Part shown: positions 12,651 to 23,297 of the stretch, piece after piece | Numbering within the stretch: the first letter of the stretch is position 1 | How the letters are laid out: each line of letters starts with the position of its first letter | From: Benincasa hispida | Taxonomy: Eukaryota > Streptophyta > Magnoliopsida > Cucurbitales > Cucurbitaceae | Assembly: GCF_009727055.1 (NCBI RefSeq) | Contig: NC_052356.1 | Coordinates: 6,646,002-6,710,001, forward strand | Direction of reading: 5' to 3' | DNA: 64,000 nucleotides | The notes under the pieces: generated by a model | Database searches by the model: none | What the model saw: the letters and a program-made list of their open reading frames with translations, nothing else | Told to the model about the DNA's origin: nothing | Made by a program: the position numbers and the translations under genes

Positions 12651-13320
12651 GAGTATAAAATACGTATGCGGAAGTAATTAGGATCATAAACATTCCAATT
12701 CGAGGAATAAGTATGCATGTTCATAAAATAAAAATAGGGCTTGAGAAAACAACCTTTTTATAGAATATTATAAAAGCTTTATAGAATATTTGATTTAAAT
12801 ATTATTTTTTAGAGAAGTCGGGATTAAATGTGAAAATACTAATTTAATATTTGATATTAAGTTAATTTAAATTAATTTAAATGGTTAAAAAATGTTTAAT
12901 TAATTATTGTTTAAGTAAATATTTACATATTTAAAATTGTTTTATTTAAAATTATTTATTTAAATTAATATAATTTTAAATTCAAAGTGAAATTAAAAAA
13001 TTCAAATTAAATATTGAATTCAATTTTAAAATGGTCAGTGGATTTAGATAGTTTTTTTACTAACCTACTTGCATGAGCACTACCTAAATCCATATCTTGC
13101 TACATGAATTTCACCAAGAAAGTGGGCAAATTTTTTGTCAATTTATTGTTAATCCTATCACTCATAAGTTCTATAAATAGAAGAAAAGAGGATGAGATTT
13201 AAGGGGATTTCTATGGTGAATTAATGTCAAATTTCTACCAAGAACACCCAAATTCCTTAAAATTTATCACAAATTTGGATCCCATGGTTGGAGGAGAAAT
13301 TTCGGGCCAATCATGGATCG
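12651..13320 (+). repeat. Decayed long-LTR fragment with TATA box
   Basis: Base composition and phrase order (AATTAA-rich tract, 'ttagtgg'-like segment, CTATAAATAGAAG near 13172-13184, then a T/C-rich leader) resemble the second half of the LTR at 37971-39839. The ends were not found. Assignment by weak similarity only. Confidence 0.45.
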
Positions 13321-13426
13321 CCACGTCATTTATTAAATTAACGATGAAATGCCAAAATCAACAAATTTGGGACTAGTTAAGAGTCGATGTGGGTCCCAAA
13401 TTGGAATTGAAGACGGATTCTAATGA

Positions 13427-13470
13427 CGTCACATGTTCCCGTCACAAACGTCACATGTTCCCGTCACAAA
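13427..13470. repeat. 22-bp tandem repeat, two copies
   Basis: CGTCACATGTTCCCGTCACAAA occurs at 13427-13448 and 13449-13470, exact. It lies in the presumed U3 part of gypsy 2. Confidence 0.9.
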
Positions 13471-13657
13471 CGTTGGGTTGAGTAAAATTAATTTCACTTA
13501 TAATTTGGGTGTTGGTCCAGTCCAAATATGGGCTTAATTTGGGCCTAAAATACCAAAACGGGTCTAAATTCAATTAATTGGGCCCAAATGTCATACCCAA
13601 GTCTAATTGATAGGGTCCAAAGGTCAGCCCAAGCCCATGAGGCCTATCAGAGAGCTC

Positions 13658-13665
13658 TATAAATA
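13658..13665 (+). promoter_or_regulatory. TATA box of gypsy 2 LTR
   Basis: TATAAATA in the context CTCTATAAATAGAAGAG, about 400 bp before the gag ATG. Confidence 0.7.
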
Positions 13666-14056
13666 GAAGAGCTTTTCTCATTCCAAGGGGCAGCAATTCT
13701 ACGTTCAGAGAGCCTAGAGATAATTCAACCACAAACAGAAGACTCCTAAGACTCCTTAAGCTACACTCCTAGAAGAAAGAAATCTCTTGAAGACACAAAG
13801 ACTCTTCCAAGACTTTTACTTCGAGAACGTTCGATGCCTTTCGTCTTCAAGTCAAGCACATCCACCCAACCGAGAGAGAATCAGAGGATCGAGTACTAGA
13901 GATCAAACCACATCGCATCAAATCAACATCAACACCAACACCAACACCAACTCAAGTTCAACTCCACGAAATACGTTTCTCTGGAAACCTTATGTGAATA
14001 AATTGGCACATCCAGTGGGATCTCTCCATCTCTCTCTCAGCATCCAAACAAGACAA

Positions 14057-14293
14057 ATGGCACCAAAGAAGATGGCATCCAGAGCTTCCTCCACAAACAG
14101 CTCTTACACGGGACCTGTCACCTGCAGACACTCAAGGGAAGTTACGCAGGAGCGAGAGCAAAGCTCCCTCATCGCCGCACAACATCTTAAGGCAAATAAC
14201 GGAGTCCCCACAAGACGGGTTGTCATCAAGAAGAACCCTTTATTTGACAACTCTACTTCTGCTTATAGCAAAACAGATTCCAAGTACTCTTAA
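14057..14293 (+). pseudogene. gypsy 2 gag N-terminus
   Basis: The ATG at 14057 begins MAPKKMASRASS and continues with YTGPVTCRHSREVTQE and later KNPLFDNSTS. This opening is one I associate with a Gag family common in cucurbit gypsy elements. The in-frame ATG at 13787 was rejected as start because the preceding 90 residues lie in the LTR/leader. The frame ends at TAA 14291-14293 after 78 codons, far short of a full Gag; the capsid and nucleocapsid parts are absent. Confidence 0.7.
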
Positions 14294-15600
14294 GTGATAA
14301 GACTTCCATTTTGCAATGATGCCCCAGCGAGGCAAGACAAACGTCACCGGTGGGGTGATCAGATGTCCCTCCACTGAGATGAGACATTCTCAACTATTAT
14401 GTAGAACCAACTCTAGGAACTGAACCTAACAACCACCATTTGTCATCCAGAACTGTTAACCCTTAACAATTTTAAGTAAGTATAACCCCTCAATTTGGGG
14501 CCCAGAGTCCCACCCTAATGCGCCCACTGTAGGGAAAAAGAAGATTGGACAAGAGACTAACCTTATCCTCTTACAAGAGATCAAATAAAGAAACATGCAA
14601 AACAGCCATCTTATAGGGGGACACACAGAGGGTGCCTCGAGGCGATGCGCAAAAACTCTATTTAATCCAACGAAAGAGACCATGGGATATGCTGTCACAC
14701 TTCCCGCTCCCACTTACTATGAACATTCTCTTCATCCACCTTGATATTGACCTACTCAAACACCATCCTTTAAGGGGACATTTCCAGGGTGTCACGAGAC
14801 CAAGGATAGATCTCACGGTATGGACTACGAGGGAGATACGCGAGAGGTGTAAATGAAGCATCAAATGCCCCAAGTACCTCCCACTGAATGTTCTACCTAG
14901 GGGTTTATTAACCTAGACAATCCGGATACTGATTATAATTTAAGCCATTTATTAAGTTTGCTAAAGAACAACTTTTGTTTTTGAAATAAAAAAATCCAAG
15001 TAGTCACATTAAACTCTTTAAGGACTGTCCTTAACTTGCATGCATGCATCAAAACTATCTAATTCACCTTTCCAAGTAGGTTCCCAGGTGGGGGTGTTCC
15101 GTTGCCGTCACCTTAAATACCCCAGCCTAAACAGAACCTACCTTAGACAAAAGGTCTCTTATAGATAGATTTGCTACATTTTAACTTTTTACTAATTATT
15201 TTAGTTCTAATTTCATTTTATAACCATTTATAAAATAAACAACTAAAACACACATGCCACATAACAAAGTATTTATAATGTTTATAAATATTACGTTAAA
15301 TAAATAATGCATACCTAAATATAACGCTTATATTATATGATGCATGAGCATACACTTACGTAAATTAAATCATGCTTCACTAAATCATAACACTTATAAT
15401 AAAAAGAATATGCATGATCAATGCATAACGTAAGGTGGGATTTATCTATATGTTTATACCATATGACATAAAAAAACATACATCACATGTATAAACCCCT
15501 AGATTAATGGACCGGGATGAACCAATACAAAATCGGAATGAGAAAACTATCTATTATATTATTCTGTCGAGCAAACCGGTTCAGAAGGGGACCGGGTCTT
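14294..15600. other. Unrecognised DNA between gypsy 2 gag and motif cluster
   Basis: No protein domain found. A CCTCCCACT at 14878-14886 could be a minus-strand polypurine tract of the element whose 5' LTR is at 16235-18265, which would make this stretch the internal part of a non-coding (LARD-like) element. That is tentative; no LTR was found left of it. Confidence 0.4.
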
Positions 15601-15639
15601 GAACCATCGGACGGAGCTCCCATCATTTAGTAAATGCCT

Positions 15640-15935
15640 CCAGGTAAACGATCGTGTAGCGCACACTAGACAATAGAGCAAAAGTTAAACGATCGCATAG
15701 ACAACAATGAGGTTGCGAAGCCTGATCATCTAGATGATCGCTTAGCACGCGAAAAGTAAACGATTTACCACGCTATTACTTCGTGATCGTATAGTTAGTA
15801 ACTAAACGATGAGGCTTGCTGAGCTATACGATCGTCTAGTGCGCACGCGTGTTAAACGATAGCTAAGCATCCAATACTCATCGATCGTCTACCTCATTGT
15901 CTACACGACACGACCAACGCTTGATCGTTTTCTTC
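15640..15935. repeat. CGATCG-TAG motif cluster 1
   Basis: About ten copies of a short motif close to TAAACGATCGTNTAG, in both orientations and often itself palindromic, spaced irregularly by 15-45 bp (for example at 15645-15659, 15686-15700, 15783-15793, 15826-15839 and 15881-15890). No coding frame explains it. Confidence 0.8.
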
Positions 15936-16220
15936 TTCGAAGAACAGTAACCCTTACTCCAAACTTCATCTTGAACGACTCAAGACTCAAACTAACTTTG
16001 AATTTATAGACTCGATAGTAATTAATTGTGCCCAAAAACGCAGGGCCTTAACAAGTAACTTGAGAATTCAACAAACCGAGGTTACATCCCAGAAAACTCC
16101 ATTAATCCATACATCCACAAACGAATTAACAATTAAAACAGAGAGTAGACATGTTGCACCCACCAAGAATGTAAATGCAATTCTTTTGCAGCCATGAATT
16201 GGAATATCAGAAACCTGGAA

Positions 16221-16232
16221 GCTTTGATACCA
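16221..16232 (-). other. Primer binding site of minus-strand long-LTR element
   Basis: Minus strand reads TGGTATCAAAGC, a tRNA-Met-type PBS with one change, placed two bases from the LTR edge at 16235. Confidence 0.75.
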
Positions 16233-16234
16233 AT

Positions 16235-18265
16235 TGAAAGAACCTTATTCAAGAGTACCTACGAGCAGAAGTGGGTCTTTCCAATTCATTGTGACAGAAT
16301 TTTCACATATATTCAAATATACTAATATGCATTTATAATGCTAAATTATTGACATGCTCAAAAGAACAATAAATAAAAAATCGAGAGATCATACCTGTTG
16401 AAGACTTATTCTTCATAGCAAATTTCGCTTTTACTGAGACGGTAAGCTATTGCTCATCAAAACTCAATCGCCTACCTTGAATAGTCTCTACACGAACAGA
16501 AGAAAATGGGGATGACACCACCACTCAGAGCCTTCAGTATACTTGGAGTGAGAATCCAAAGGGTAGGTTTTGTTCGGATTTGGTAGAGGGATGGAGGAAG
16601 AGAGATTGTATACAATAAACAACCAAGTGGGAGATAAGCTCATCTATCGTATAGACAAAATGCTTGATCGTTTAGGTGAAGTATACGATCGTGTAGGAAA
16701 AGGTAAGTGATCATCTAAATGATCGTGTACGAAAACTAAGCGATCGTTTAGTAAATATCAGGTGCTAAACGATCACTTAGGAAAAGGTAAACGATCGTTT
16801 AGGAAATAGCGGCGCGGGTGTAATCGTTAAGCGATCGCTTAGCACTATCGTATAGGTAAGCGATCGTTCAAGTACTATCATATAGGCACGGGTTTTTCTA
16901 AGCGATTACACTCTTCAACACAATGTCCGTGCATACTATGTTTAACACAATGTGAGCTATTTAAGTGTCTCAAATTGATTTTTCAACTTACTCATTCGTT
17001 ATGAAAACAAAAGAGACGCCATCCTATTACCCTTTTAACCGTCCAATTAATAGGCAATGAATATCATCACATCATATTTATAACTTATGAATTAATATCA
17101 TATATTAATCATAGTATTTTTCCTCCACTAGATATAAATCATATTTATATCCAATTTCCTCCAAATTAATGTATCTCATACAAAGTTAAGTCAATTATAA
17201 CATATATAATCGAACTCACTCTTGTCAATTTGAAAATTTCAATCTAACCCAAAAATTGACTCTCGACTTGTATCCAAGCTACCAAGGGGACCTTATAGAC
17301 CTATGGCTTGAAACTCCAACGGTACATGAATAGCTGACTAAACTCTTTAGCCACGATATCCACCATCCGTTAACTGTCAGACATTCCACTAATGACCGAC
17401 AGTTGAACTCTTCTTGCCATAGATATATTTCTATGTCCATTAGATATAACCAATCATCAGTACGATGACCCTTCACAGATGCTTGTAATTACAGCAGGCT
17501 AATTTACCGTTTTTCCCCTGTAATTACATCTTACTCCTTAAGTACCATTGATCCCTCTAATGAACAATACAACATAGTCCTACTATGTGTGAACACCTCT
17601 TGGGCCATGAAAAGGTGTGTGGCGCCACATCGTTCAAGCCCCGGGATCAGCCCTTAAAAGAGCAATCTATCTACTTACCCCTGCTCCGGGGAATGAGTGA
17701 ACTCCATCTTGTGAAACTGAGTTCCTAGCTCCCAAATCAGATGAATCCCCAAAGTGGTAGGTTTAAGTTGGCGCTCTAGTCACTCGCACCCATGCAAATC
17801 AAAGGACCGCCCTCAATGGCAGGAGTTCCCAACTCACTCAGGATTGAGGTCATGCTATCTATGGTCATCCTAATGAAGTGAAGTCTCAGTCATGAATGAA
17901 GTTATATGACGAGACGTTAACGCTTCAAGGTCATGTCTTATACAAACCCTTTGTATAGGATGCCCCCGCTCGCATGTCCCTTACACGAATGATCAGAATC
18001 AGACCATCTGTGACAAGTCACAACACTTGTAACAATTCCATAAAGAGGGTCGTGTCCGTAGTGTTACCATGATAAAGTTTCCCTCCTATATTCATATACT
18101 ATAAACCATTTTGGTTGTCACTTAAGGCATGATCCACTTGTATGTCACTACATACATGCTTAAGTTACATAAAGACAACCAAGGATACATGCTTAAGTCA
18201 CAAGCGTTCTTACAAAGTTGTTTACAAACTAAAGAACACAAGACTTTAGGGCACAAACCCCAACA
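16235..18265 (-). repeat. 2.0-kb LTR of a copia-type element, inserted in gypsy 2
   Basis: Starts TGAAAGAACC beside the PBS and ends CCCCAACA at 18265, directly against gypsy 2 integrase sequence. Its right half (17250-18265) is homologous to the minus-strand LTRs at 29524-33502 and 35086-36985, and inversely to 37971-39839. The element's coding region and second LTR were not found. Motif cluster 2 lies in its left part. Confidence 0.75.
16640..16905. repeat. CGATCG-TAG motif cluster 2
   Basis: A second dense array of the motif in cluster 1, inside the LTR: CGATCGTTTAG, CGATCGTGTAGG, AAACGATCACTTAGG, AGCGATCGCTTAG and variants, about ten to twelve copies in 265 bp, in both orientations. Confidence 0.85.
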
Positions 18266-18267
18266 AT

Positions 18268-18846
18268 GCCACTGCAAATGGGTTGGCAGAGGCATTCAAC
18301 AAGACATTGTGCAACCTGCTGAAGAAAATTGTCTCCAAGTCGAAGAGAGATTGGCAGGAAAAGATCGATGAAGCATTGTGGGCTTATCACACCACTCATC
18401 GTATCCCTAAAGGAGTCACCCTATACTCTCTCGTTTATGTGGTAGAAGTTGTCCTTCCTTTGGAAAGAGAAATTCCATCATTAAGAATGGCGGTGCAAGA
18501 GGGGTTGACTAGAAAGGACAATATCAAACTACGTTTCTAAGAGTTGGAAGCACTAGATGAAAAATGATTAGAAGCTTAACAAGTGTTGGAATGTTATCAA
18601 GTGCGAATGTCTAAAGCCTTTGATAAACATGTAAAGTCTCGATCTTTTCAAGTTGGTGATCTAGTGCTCGCTGTAAGAAGACCAATTATCATGACAAGAC
18701 ATATGTGGAATAAGTTTACACCTAAATGGGATGGGCCCTACGTCGTCAAAGAAGCCTACACAAACGGAACATACAAGATAGTTGATCAAAACGGACTAAG
18801 AATCGGCCCTATCAACTGCAAGTCTCTCAAGAAGTTTTACGCTTAA
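18268..18846 (+). pseudogene. gypsy 2 integrase C-terminal part
   Basis: Plus-strand frames read ANGLAEAFNKTLCNLLKK, then EALWAYHTTHRIPKGVT, then the C-terminal module SRSFQVGDLVLAVRRP and FTPKWDGPYVVKE, ending KSLKKFYA at a stop (18844-18846). This is the last third of a Ty3/gypsy integrase: the end of the catalytic core including its glutamate region, plus the GPY/F module. Two in-frame stops near 18540-18580 break it. The upstream part of pol is missing, displaced by the LTR ending at 18265. Same orientation as gag at 14057, so probably the same element. Confidence 0.9.
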
Positions 18847-18884
18847 CAAATGTAAAAATAATAAAAAATAATAAAAATAATCTT

Positions 18885-19090
18885 TGTACGAATTACGTTA
18901 CGACTTGATCCATGTCATTATAAAGGGTACGTAGGCACTTAAAGAAATTTAAGTCTAATCGCGCATATAAAAAAAATATATTCTTACGAACTACGTTATG
19001 ATTTGATCCCCGTCATTATAAAGGGTACATAGGCAGCTTAAAGAAATTTAAGTTCAGTCATATGATAAAAAAATATATACATATATATAC
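18885..19090 (+). repeat. Gypsy 2 3' spacer: two tandem copies of an about 85-bp unit
   Basis: The unit contains TACGTTACGACTTGATCC, CATTATAAAGGGTACGTAGG and 'cttaaagaaatttaagt'. It occurs at about 18890-18958 and 18985-19058. The same unit recurs at 4973 and 6746. It directly follows the pol stop codon. Confidence 0.8.
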
Positions 19091-19269
19091 ATGAGTTCAG
19101 TATAAAAAAAAGATTAAATAAATAGATAAATAAACAAATAAAAGAAGCATACATTTAAAGAAGGCTACAAGGCGTCGGAGAATATCACTGAGGAAATAAA
19201 AAACCCTAGGCCACTGCCTACTAATGCACGCCTAATCTAATAAGACAAGCGAGGTCAAGTCAAGGTACC

Positions 19270-21923
19270 TAGTGGTAGTTCCCCAGCTCCTGCTGCATGG
19301 CTTCTAACATCTGACGTAGGACATCCAAAGCCTTGACATTTTTATCAGAAAGGATTTAGGCGGTCTCGATCTAGTTTATCGCCCCGCACATCTCTGAGGC
19401 CTCAAGTTTATGTCGAGTCAAAAGGCATTAGCTCTCAGAAATCAGTTGGGATATTTCGGCTCGTTCGTCCCTAATGGCCTTCAACCTAGCTAATAGTTCT
19501 TCCTCCTCTTGTAAGGCTCGAGAGTCGTGTTCAAGTAGCGCTTTTTGTTTAGCAAAAACACTGCTCTCATCATACAGTATTTTCTCCATATTAGACTTAG
19601 CCTCCTCCAAACGTTGCTCCTTACTTGTCTGAGTTAATTGATAGAAAAAGGATAGCTGAAACTGATTATACTTCTCCACGGTTCGAAAATACTCATCTAT
19701 AAGTTTTCTGAGAGGAGGGAGGTTGTCACTACAAATGTTGGAAATGGCTCAGAATATCACATGAGTTTCTTTCTTCAGACAGAGGACCTTCTTGAAAGGA
19801 GTACGCATGATCTTCTATTGCATAGTCTCCCACATGGCTAAAGTCGTGTGGCGTTGAACGTCGAAAACCACATTGGCAGCACAAAACTCGAAAACCTCGG
19901 GAATGGCCAGGGGTGCTGCACTATATACTTGCCTCAGGAGCTCACGATCATTTGGACCTGCTAAGACCCTCGACATTTCTCCGGGTTGGAGAACCCTTCC
20001 TGCTGCAGGCACCAAGGGGCAACTAGTTTCCTTCGTTACGGGATTTGAAGCCTCGATGTTCCCAATGACCATCATCTCCTTGACATGAGGGATGTCACCG
20101 GGGATAGAACGCACTTGATAGGACCTTGGTACGAGATACACTGGCAGTGCTTTGGAAGTACCAATGCCCTCAACTTTTTGGAGGGTCGCTTTTAATGACG
20201 GTCGCTGGTACTACTATGACTATCCTCCTCAATCGGTTTAGAAGTGTCTTTTTGTGCGATCGTTACCGCCTCCTCAGTCAGGTGAAGCTGCTTACCTCTA
20301 TGGTTGATCCCACTACCTTTGGGTAGTTTGGGAGGCGCTGAGGGAGGAATAACATTGGTCACTAACAGATGAAGATTCTCTTCGAAGTAGTTCCTATGCT
20401 TTGTTAACCACCTATCCTTAAACCGTGGAGTGACATGGGTGTGCGGATCCAATGTACTGTCTCTTATACACATCTAGATGTGTATAAGAGACAGGATGTT
20501 CCCACTCTGAGAAGATATGTAACCCGATTGCACGCTGGGGAAATAACTAGACTTCAGAAAAGATAGGTCTCTATCATCAGTCAAGCGCCCATGCCTACTC
20601 CTGTTCTGAATGCTCGTGTACCACTGAATATTGCGTCGCTATGGGTCAGCTCTCGTGCCTCGTACTCATCAAAGTAAATCGAGCCACCTTCGCCAGAAAA
20701 TCTGGCCATCTTGAGACCCCGAATAGCTGCAGGGATGAGGTAATGCGTGTTAAAGTAATGGGTCAGCCAGCCATGGATATAAAGCATGGAGAAGTGAAAG
20801 TTCATACGCCTAATTTAGTTCGAAGCCTCCGTAATGAGCCCTAGACCATGGTAGATATTGGCCAAGACTGGAATGGCGAGACTATAAACAGTTCTGTTAG
20901 CTATCAAGCTAGCCAGTCTAAAGACCCCGAGGTGAAGGTAACCTCGCTTTTGAGGAAATACAAAAAAGACATAACTAGCAAGATAGAAAGGCAGCCAGAT
21001 AGGTTTTATCCTTCAACTTGTCTCCTACCTCTAGCTCCGCGAATAACATGTTTTCCTTGCTCGACCAATCTCGAAAAGGGATCTGTGTACCGTCAAGATT
21101 TTGCGTGAACCTGGAACGAGAGGCTTTCTTTTGCTTCCATGTAATAGGCTTGTCATATTTGCGAGCCCCCAGGAGCTGATAAACACTGAGGAGTCATGCT
21201 TCGAGAGTGTCATGCGATTTTCTCTCTGCGAGCACACTATCGAAAAATATGCCTTAAAAAGGTGCTCACATGTTTTTGGCAAGTAATTATCTTTGTTGCG
21301 GTAACCGGTTAGCTCTTTGAGGGAAGAAACCACTTCCTCGTAAAAGCTTCCTTTGACCGGAAGCCCCTGAGAAACCAGAGATCCCATTAAGAAATTGATG
21401 CTTCGCCCGCCGCGATATGAAGAGTGTTGGTTCAAGGGCACCAAACTTCATAGAAAGCTCGAACTATGTCACCATTGCGATCATATGTGTACAAGGAGGC
21501 CGTCACTGCGCCAAACAAACTAATGTCACGAAGGAATCGCTCATTTCGACCAACTACAACTTCAAACCACTCTCAATAACAGTCAACAAAGCTGAATTAT
21601 CCAGGGACTTTTGTCATGACGTTCCAGCGGACTTGGCCCTCAATTATACGACGTCCGAGAGTTAGCACTCGATCTAGATTAAGGGTCTCCTCAAGAATAG
21701 AAGATCGTAGGATCCATACACGCTCTCCCCGACTCAAGGGCACTTCCATCGATAATTTCGAAAGAATTATGTTGTCGTCTAGACTTAGCCAGCGATCAAC
21801 GAAAGGACCGGCTAATGACTTTGCCTCAAGAAGGCTAAGTCCTTCCTTTATGGGCTGACTCCGGTCTTTAAGAATCACGAGGTGTCTCTCATCAGATGAA
21901 ACGTGCTCGGTGAAGTGAACCAT
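19270..21923 (-). pseudogene. Plant mobile domain (PMD) protein, antisense to gypsy 2 pol
   Basis: From the ATG ending at 21923 (MVHFTEHVSSDERHL) the minus strand encodes segments I recognise as a PMD (aminotransferase-like, plant mobile domain) protein. These include SLAGPFVDRWLSLDD, PLSRGERVWILR and LGRRIIEGQVRWNVMT, then GEGGSIYFDEYEARE near 20700, HVTPRFKDRWLTKHRNYFE near 20400, and a coiled coil at 19679-19428 rich in E/A/L (EEEELLARLKAIRDE). Many stops and shifts break it. PMD proteins occur both as host genes (MAIN/MAIL1) and as passengers of gypsy and Mutator-like elements. Its position, antisense and downstream of gypsy pol, favours a passenger. The adapter at 20457-20494 interrupts it. 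Confidence 0.75.
20457..20494. other. Unremoved Nextera mate-pair junction adapter (copy 2)
   Basis: A complete 38-base perfect palindrome: mosaic end CTGTCTCTTATACACATCT at 20457-20475 joined to AGATGTGTATAAGAGACAG at 20476-20494. On the minus strand it creates the false peptide start MCIRDS. Confidence 0.99.
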
Positions 21924-22039
21924 CGTTCTACAAAAAAAAATGTCATAGGGGGATGAGCCTCAACCATAGGGTTCAGAGATTAAAAAAAACCATATTTTCC
22001 GTGACAATTTGCTAAAAAAAGGAATGAGGGAACCGTAGT
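21924..22039. other. 5' flank of the PMD pseudogene
   Basis: Short non-coding link between the PMD start and the minisatellite; contains A-runs at 21933 and 21985. Confidence 0.5.
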
Positions 22040-22600
22040 AAAGCCTTCCAAGATCATCCCTAGGGGGATCGAATAGGGGAGTAGTAAGCTTTTACGGGTC
22101 CCCCCTACGACATCGGGATGCAGAAACGGTGTTACAAGGTAACTTTTTTTGGGATCATCTCTGGGGTGATCGAATGGGGAGTTGTAAGCCTTTCGGGGTC
22201 CCCCATGACAATCAGGATGCAGAGCGGCAATACAAGGTGGACCTTCGCGGGTCGGAGTATCGAATGGGGAGTTGTAAGCCTTTGTGCCCTTTCCTCTCCC
22301 CCCCCCCCCCCCTACGACGATCGGGATGCAGAACCACATTACAAAGTAGACCTTTTCGGGATCGTCCCTAGAGTGGTCGAATGGGAGAGTTATAAGCCTT
22401 TGCTGGCCTCCTCCCTCCTCATGACGATCAGGATGCACGAACGGTGTTACAAGGTAGACCTTTCCAGGATCGTCCCTAGGGTGATCGAATGGGGGAGTTA
22501 TAAGTCTTTGTCCCCCCCCCCTCAATGACGATCAAGAAGCACGAGCACGAACATGGATACAATAGATAGACCATGTCGGGGTCATCCCTGTGTATACCAA
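22040..22600. repeat. Minisatellite, about 100-110-bp unit, five to six copies
   Basis: Each unit carries GGGATCATCCCTAGGGTGATC, then GAATGGGGAGTTGTAAGCC, a C-run of variable length (up to about 14), then ATGACGATC.GGATGCAGA and TTACAAGGTAGACCTT. Unit starts are near 22046, 22150, 22250, 22358, 22467 and 22577 (last one degenerate). Open frames across it (for example 21980-22525 minus) are periodic and not real genes. It lies in the expected 3' non-coding part of gypsy 2. Confidence 0.9.
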
Positions 22601-22789
22601 AGAGTCAATCACGCAGTCGGACATTTCTACAACAAAAAGAGAGAGAATTTTGTTACGAAACAAAGTTTGTGAAAGAGGAAACCTACCCTTTAAGATTACT
22701 GTTGGGTCAGTGAGATTAAAAAAAATATATTTTGTTGTGCTCCCTTGGGTTGCGCTTTAACTCCTACAAAAAATAGTAAAAGGGCAAGT

Positions 22790-23030
22790 TAGTTAAAAAA
22801 AAAGTTTTTAAAAAAGAGAAGAAGAAAAAATCTTCTGGAAAAAAATAAATAAAGGAAAAATAACATGTGGAAAAAAAAAGAAGAAAAAAAAGTGTTGAAA
22901 AAAAAACAAACAAACAAAAAAGAAAAAGAAAGCAAAAAAAAAAAACTTTACTAAAAAAGAAAAAAGAGAAAAAACAAAAATTTTCTTTAAAAAAAGAGAA
23001 GGAAAAAAAAGAAAAAAAAGAGAGATGCAG
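22790..23030 (+). repeat. 240-bp polypurine (A/G) tract
   Basis: Almost entirely A and G on the plus strand, with few T or C. Simple-sequence DNA; the phenylalanine-rich and lysine-rich open frames here are spurious. Confidence 0.9.
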
Positions 23031-23039
23031 TATACAAAA

Positions 23040-23297
23040 TGGGTCACATCCAATTACGTTACAAAGATGAGATCCGTATACTTATAGACCATTTTGGCTA
23101 CATACTAAAACTTGATCCTCTTTTATGTCGCCACATAAAGTTAAAGTATTCATGTTATAGCCATGGATTTGTTTATTTGATTTTCATAAAAGAATGCAAT
23201 ATCAATAGTAATTGATTGAATAAAAAACTCAACTACATTTTTATTGATAAATAGAATAGGTTAACAACATTTACGAACTGCAAGTTTAGGATATTCC
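23040..23297 (-). repeat. Terminal fragment of the long-LTR family
   Basis: Matches the right end of LTR E (36720-36985), including the 'cacataaagtt.aagta' and 'atagccatggat' blocks, and ends near AGGATATTCCCAA, a decayed form of AGGACATAAAACCCAACA. The left end is cut by the polypurine tract. Confidence 0.7.

Larger units (their letters stand above)
13400..14002 (+). repeat. Probable 5' LTR and leader of gypsy 2
   Basis: A TATA box (CTATAAATAG, 13657-13666) is followed by an untranslated stretch and, at 14003-14020, by TTGGCACATCCAGTGGGA, which sits where a primer binding site is expected before gag. The LTR limits are not defined because the 3' LTR was not identified. The open frame starting at 13787 runs through this leader and is not the Gag start. 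Confidence 0.6.

Noticed and set aside
13787..14056. 90-residue N-terminal extension of gypsy 2 Gag
   Set aside because: This stretch follows the LTR TATA box and overlaps the presumed leader and PBS; the Gag-like sequence begins at 14057.
14294..16232. Full internal region of a non-coding LARD element
   Set aside because: A PBS and one LTR are visible on the right, but no left LTR was found, so the element cannot be closed.
15640..16905. CRISPR-like array
   Set aside because: Motif spacing is irregular, orientation mixed, spacers not of uniform length, and the DNA is plant nuclear.
20192..20473. A 93-codon minus-strand ORF beginning MCIRDS
   Set aside because: The start and first residues come from the sequencing adapter at 20457-20494; the rest is part of the PMD pseudogene.
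21980..22528. Long overlapping ORFs on both strands (181 and 136 codons)
   Set aside because: They run through the minisatellite and are periodic by-products of its repeat unit.
22808..23070. Phenylalanine-rich and lysine-rich ORFs
   Set aside because: Low-complexity A/G tract; no real coding signal.
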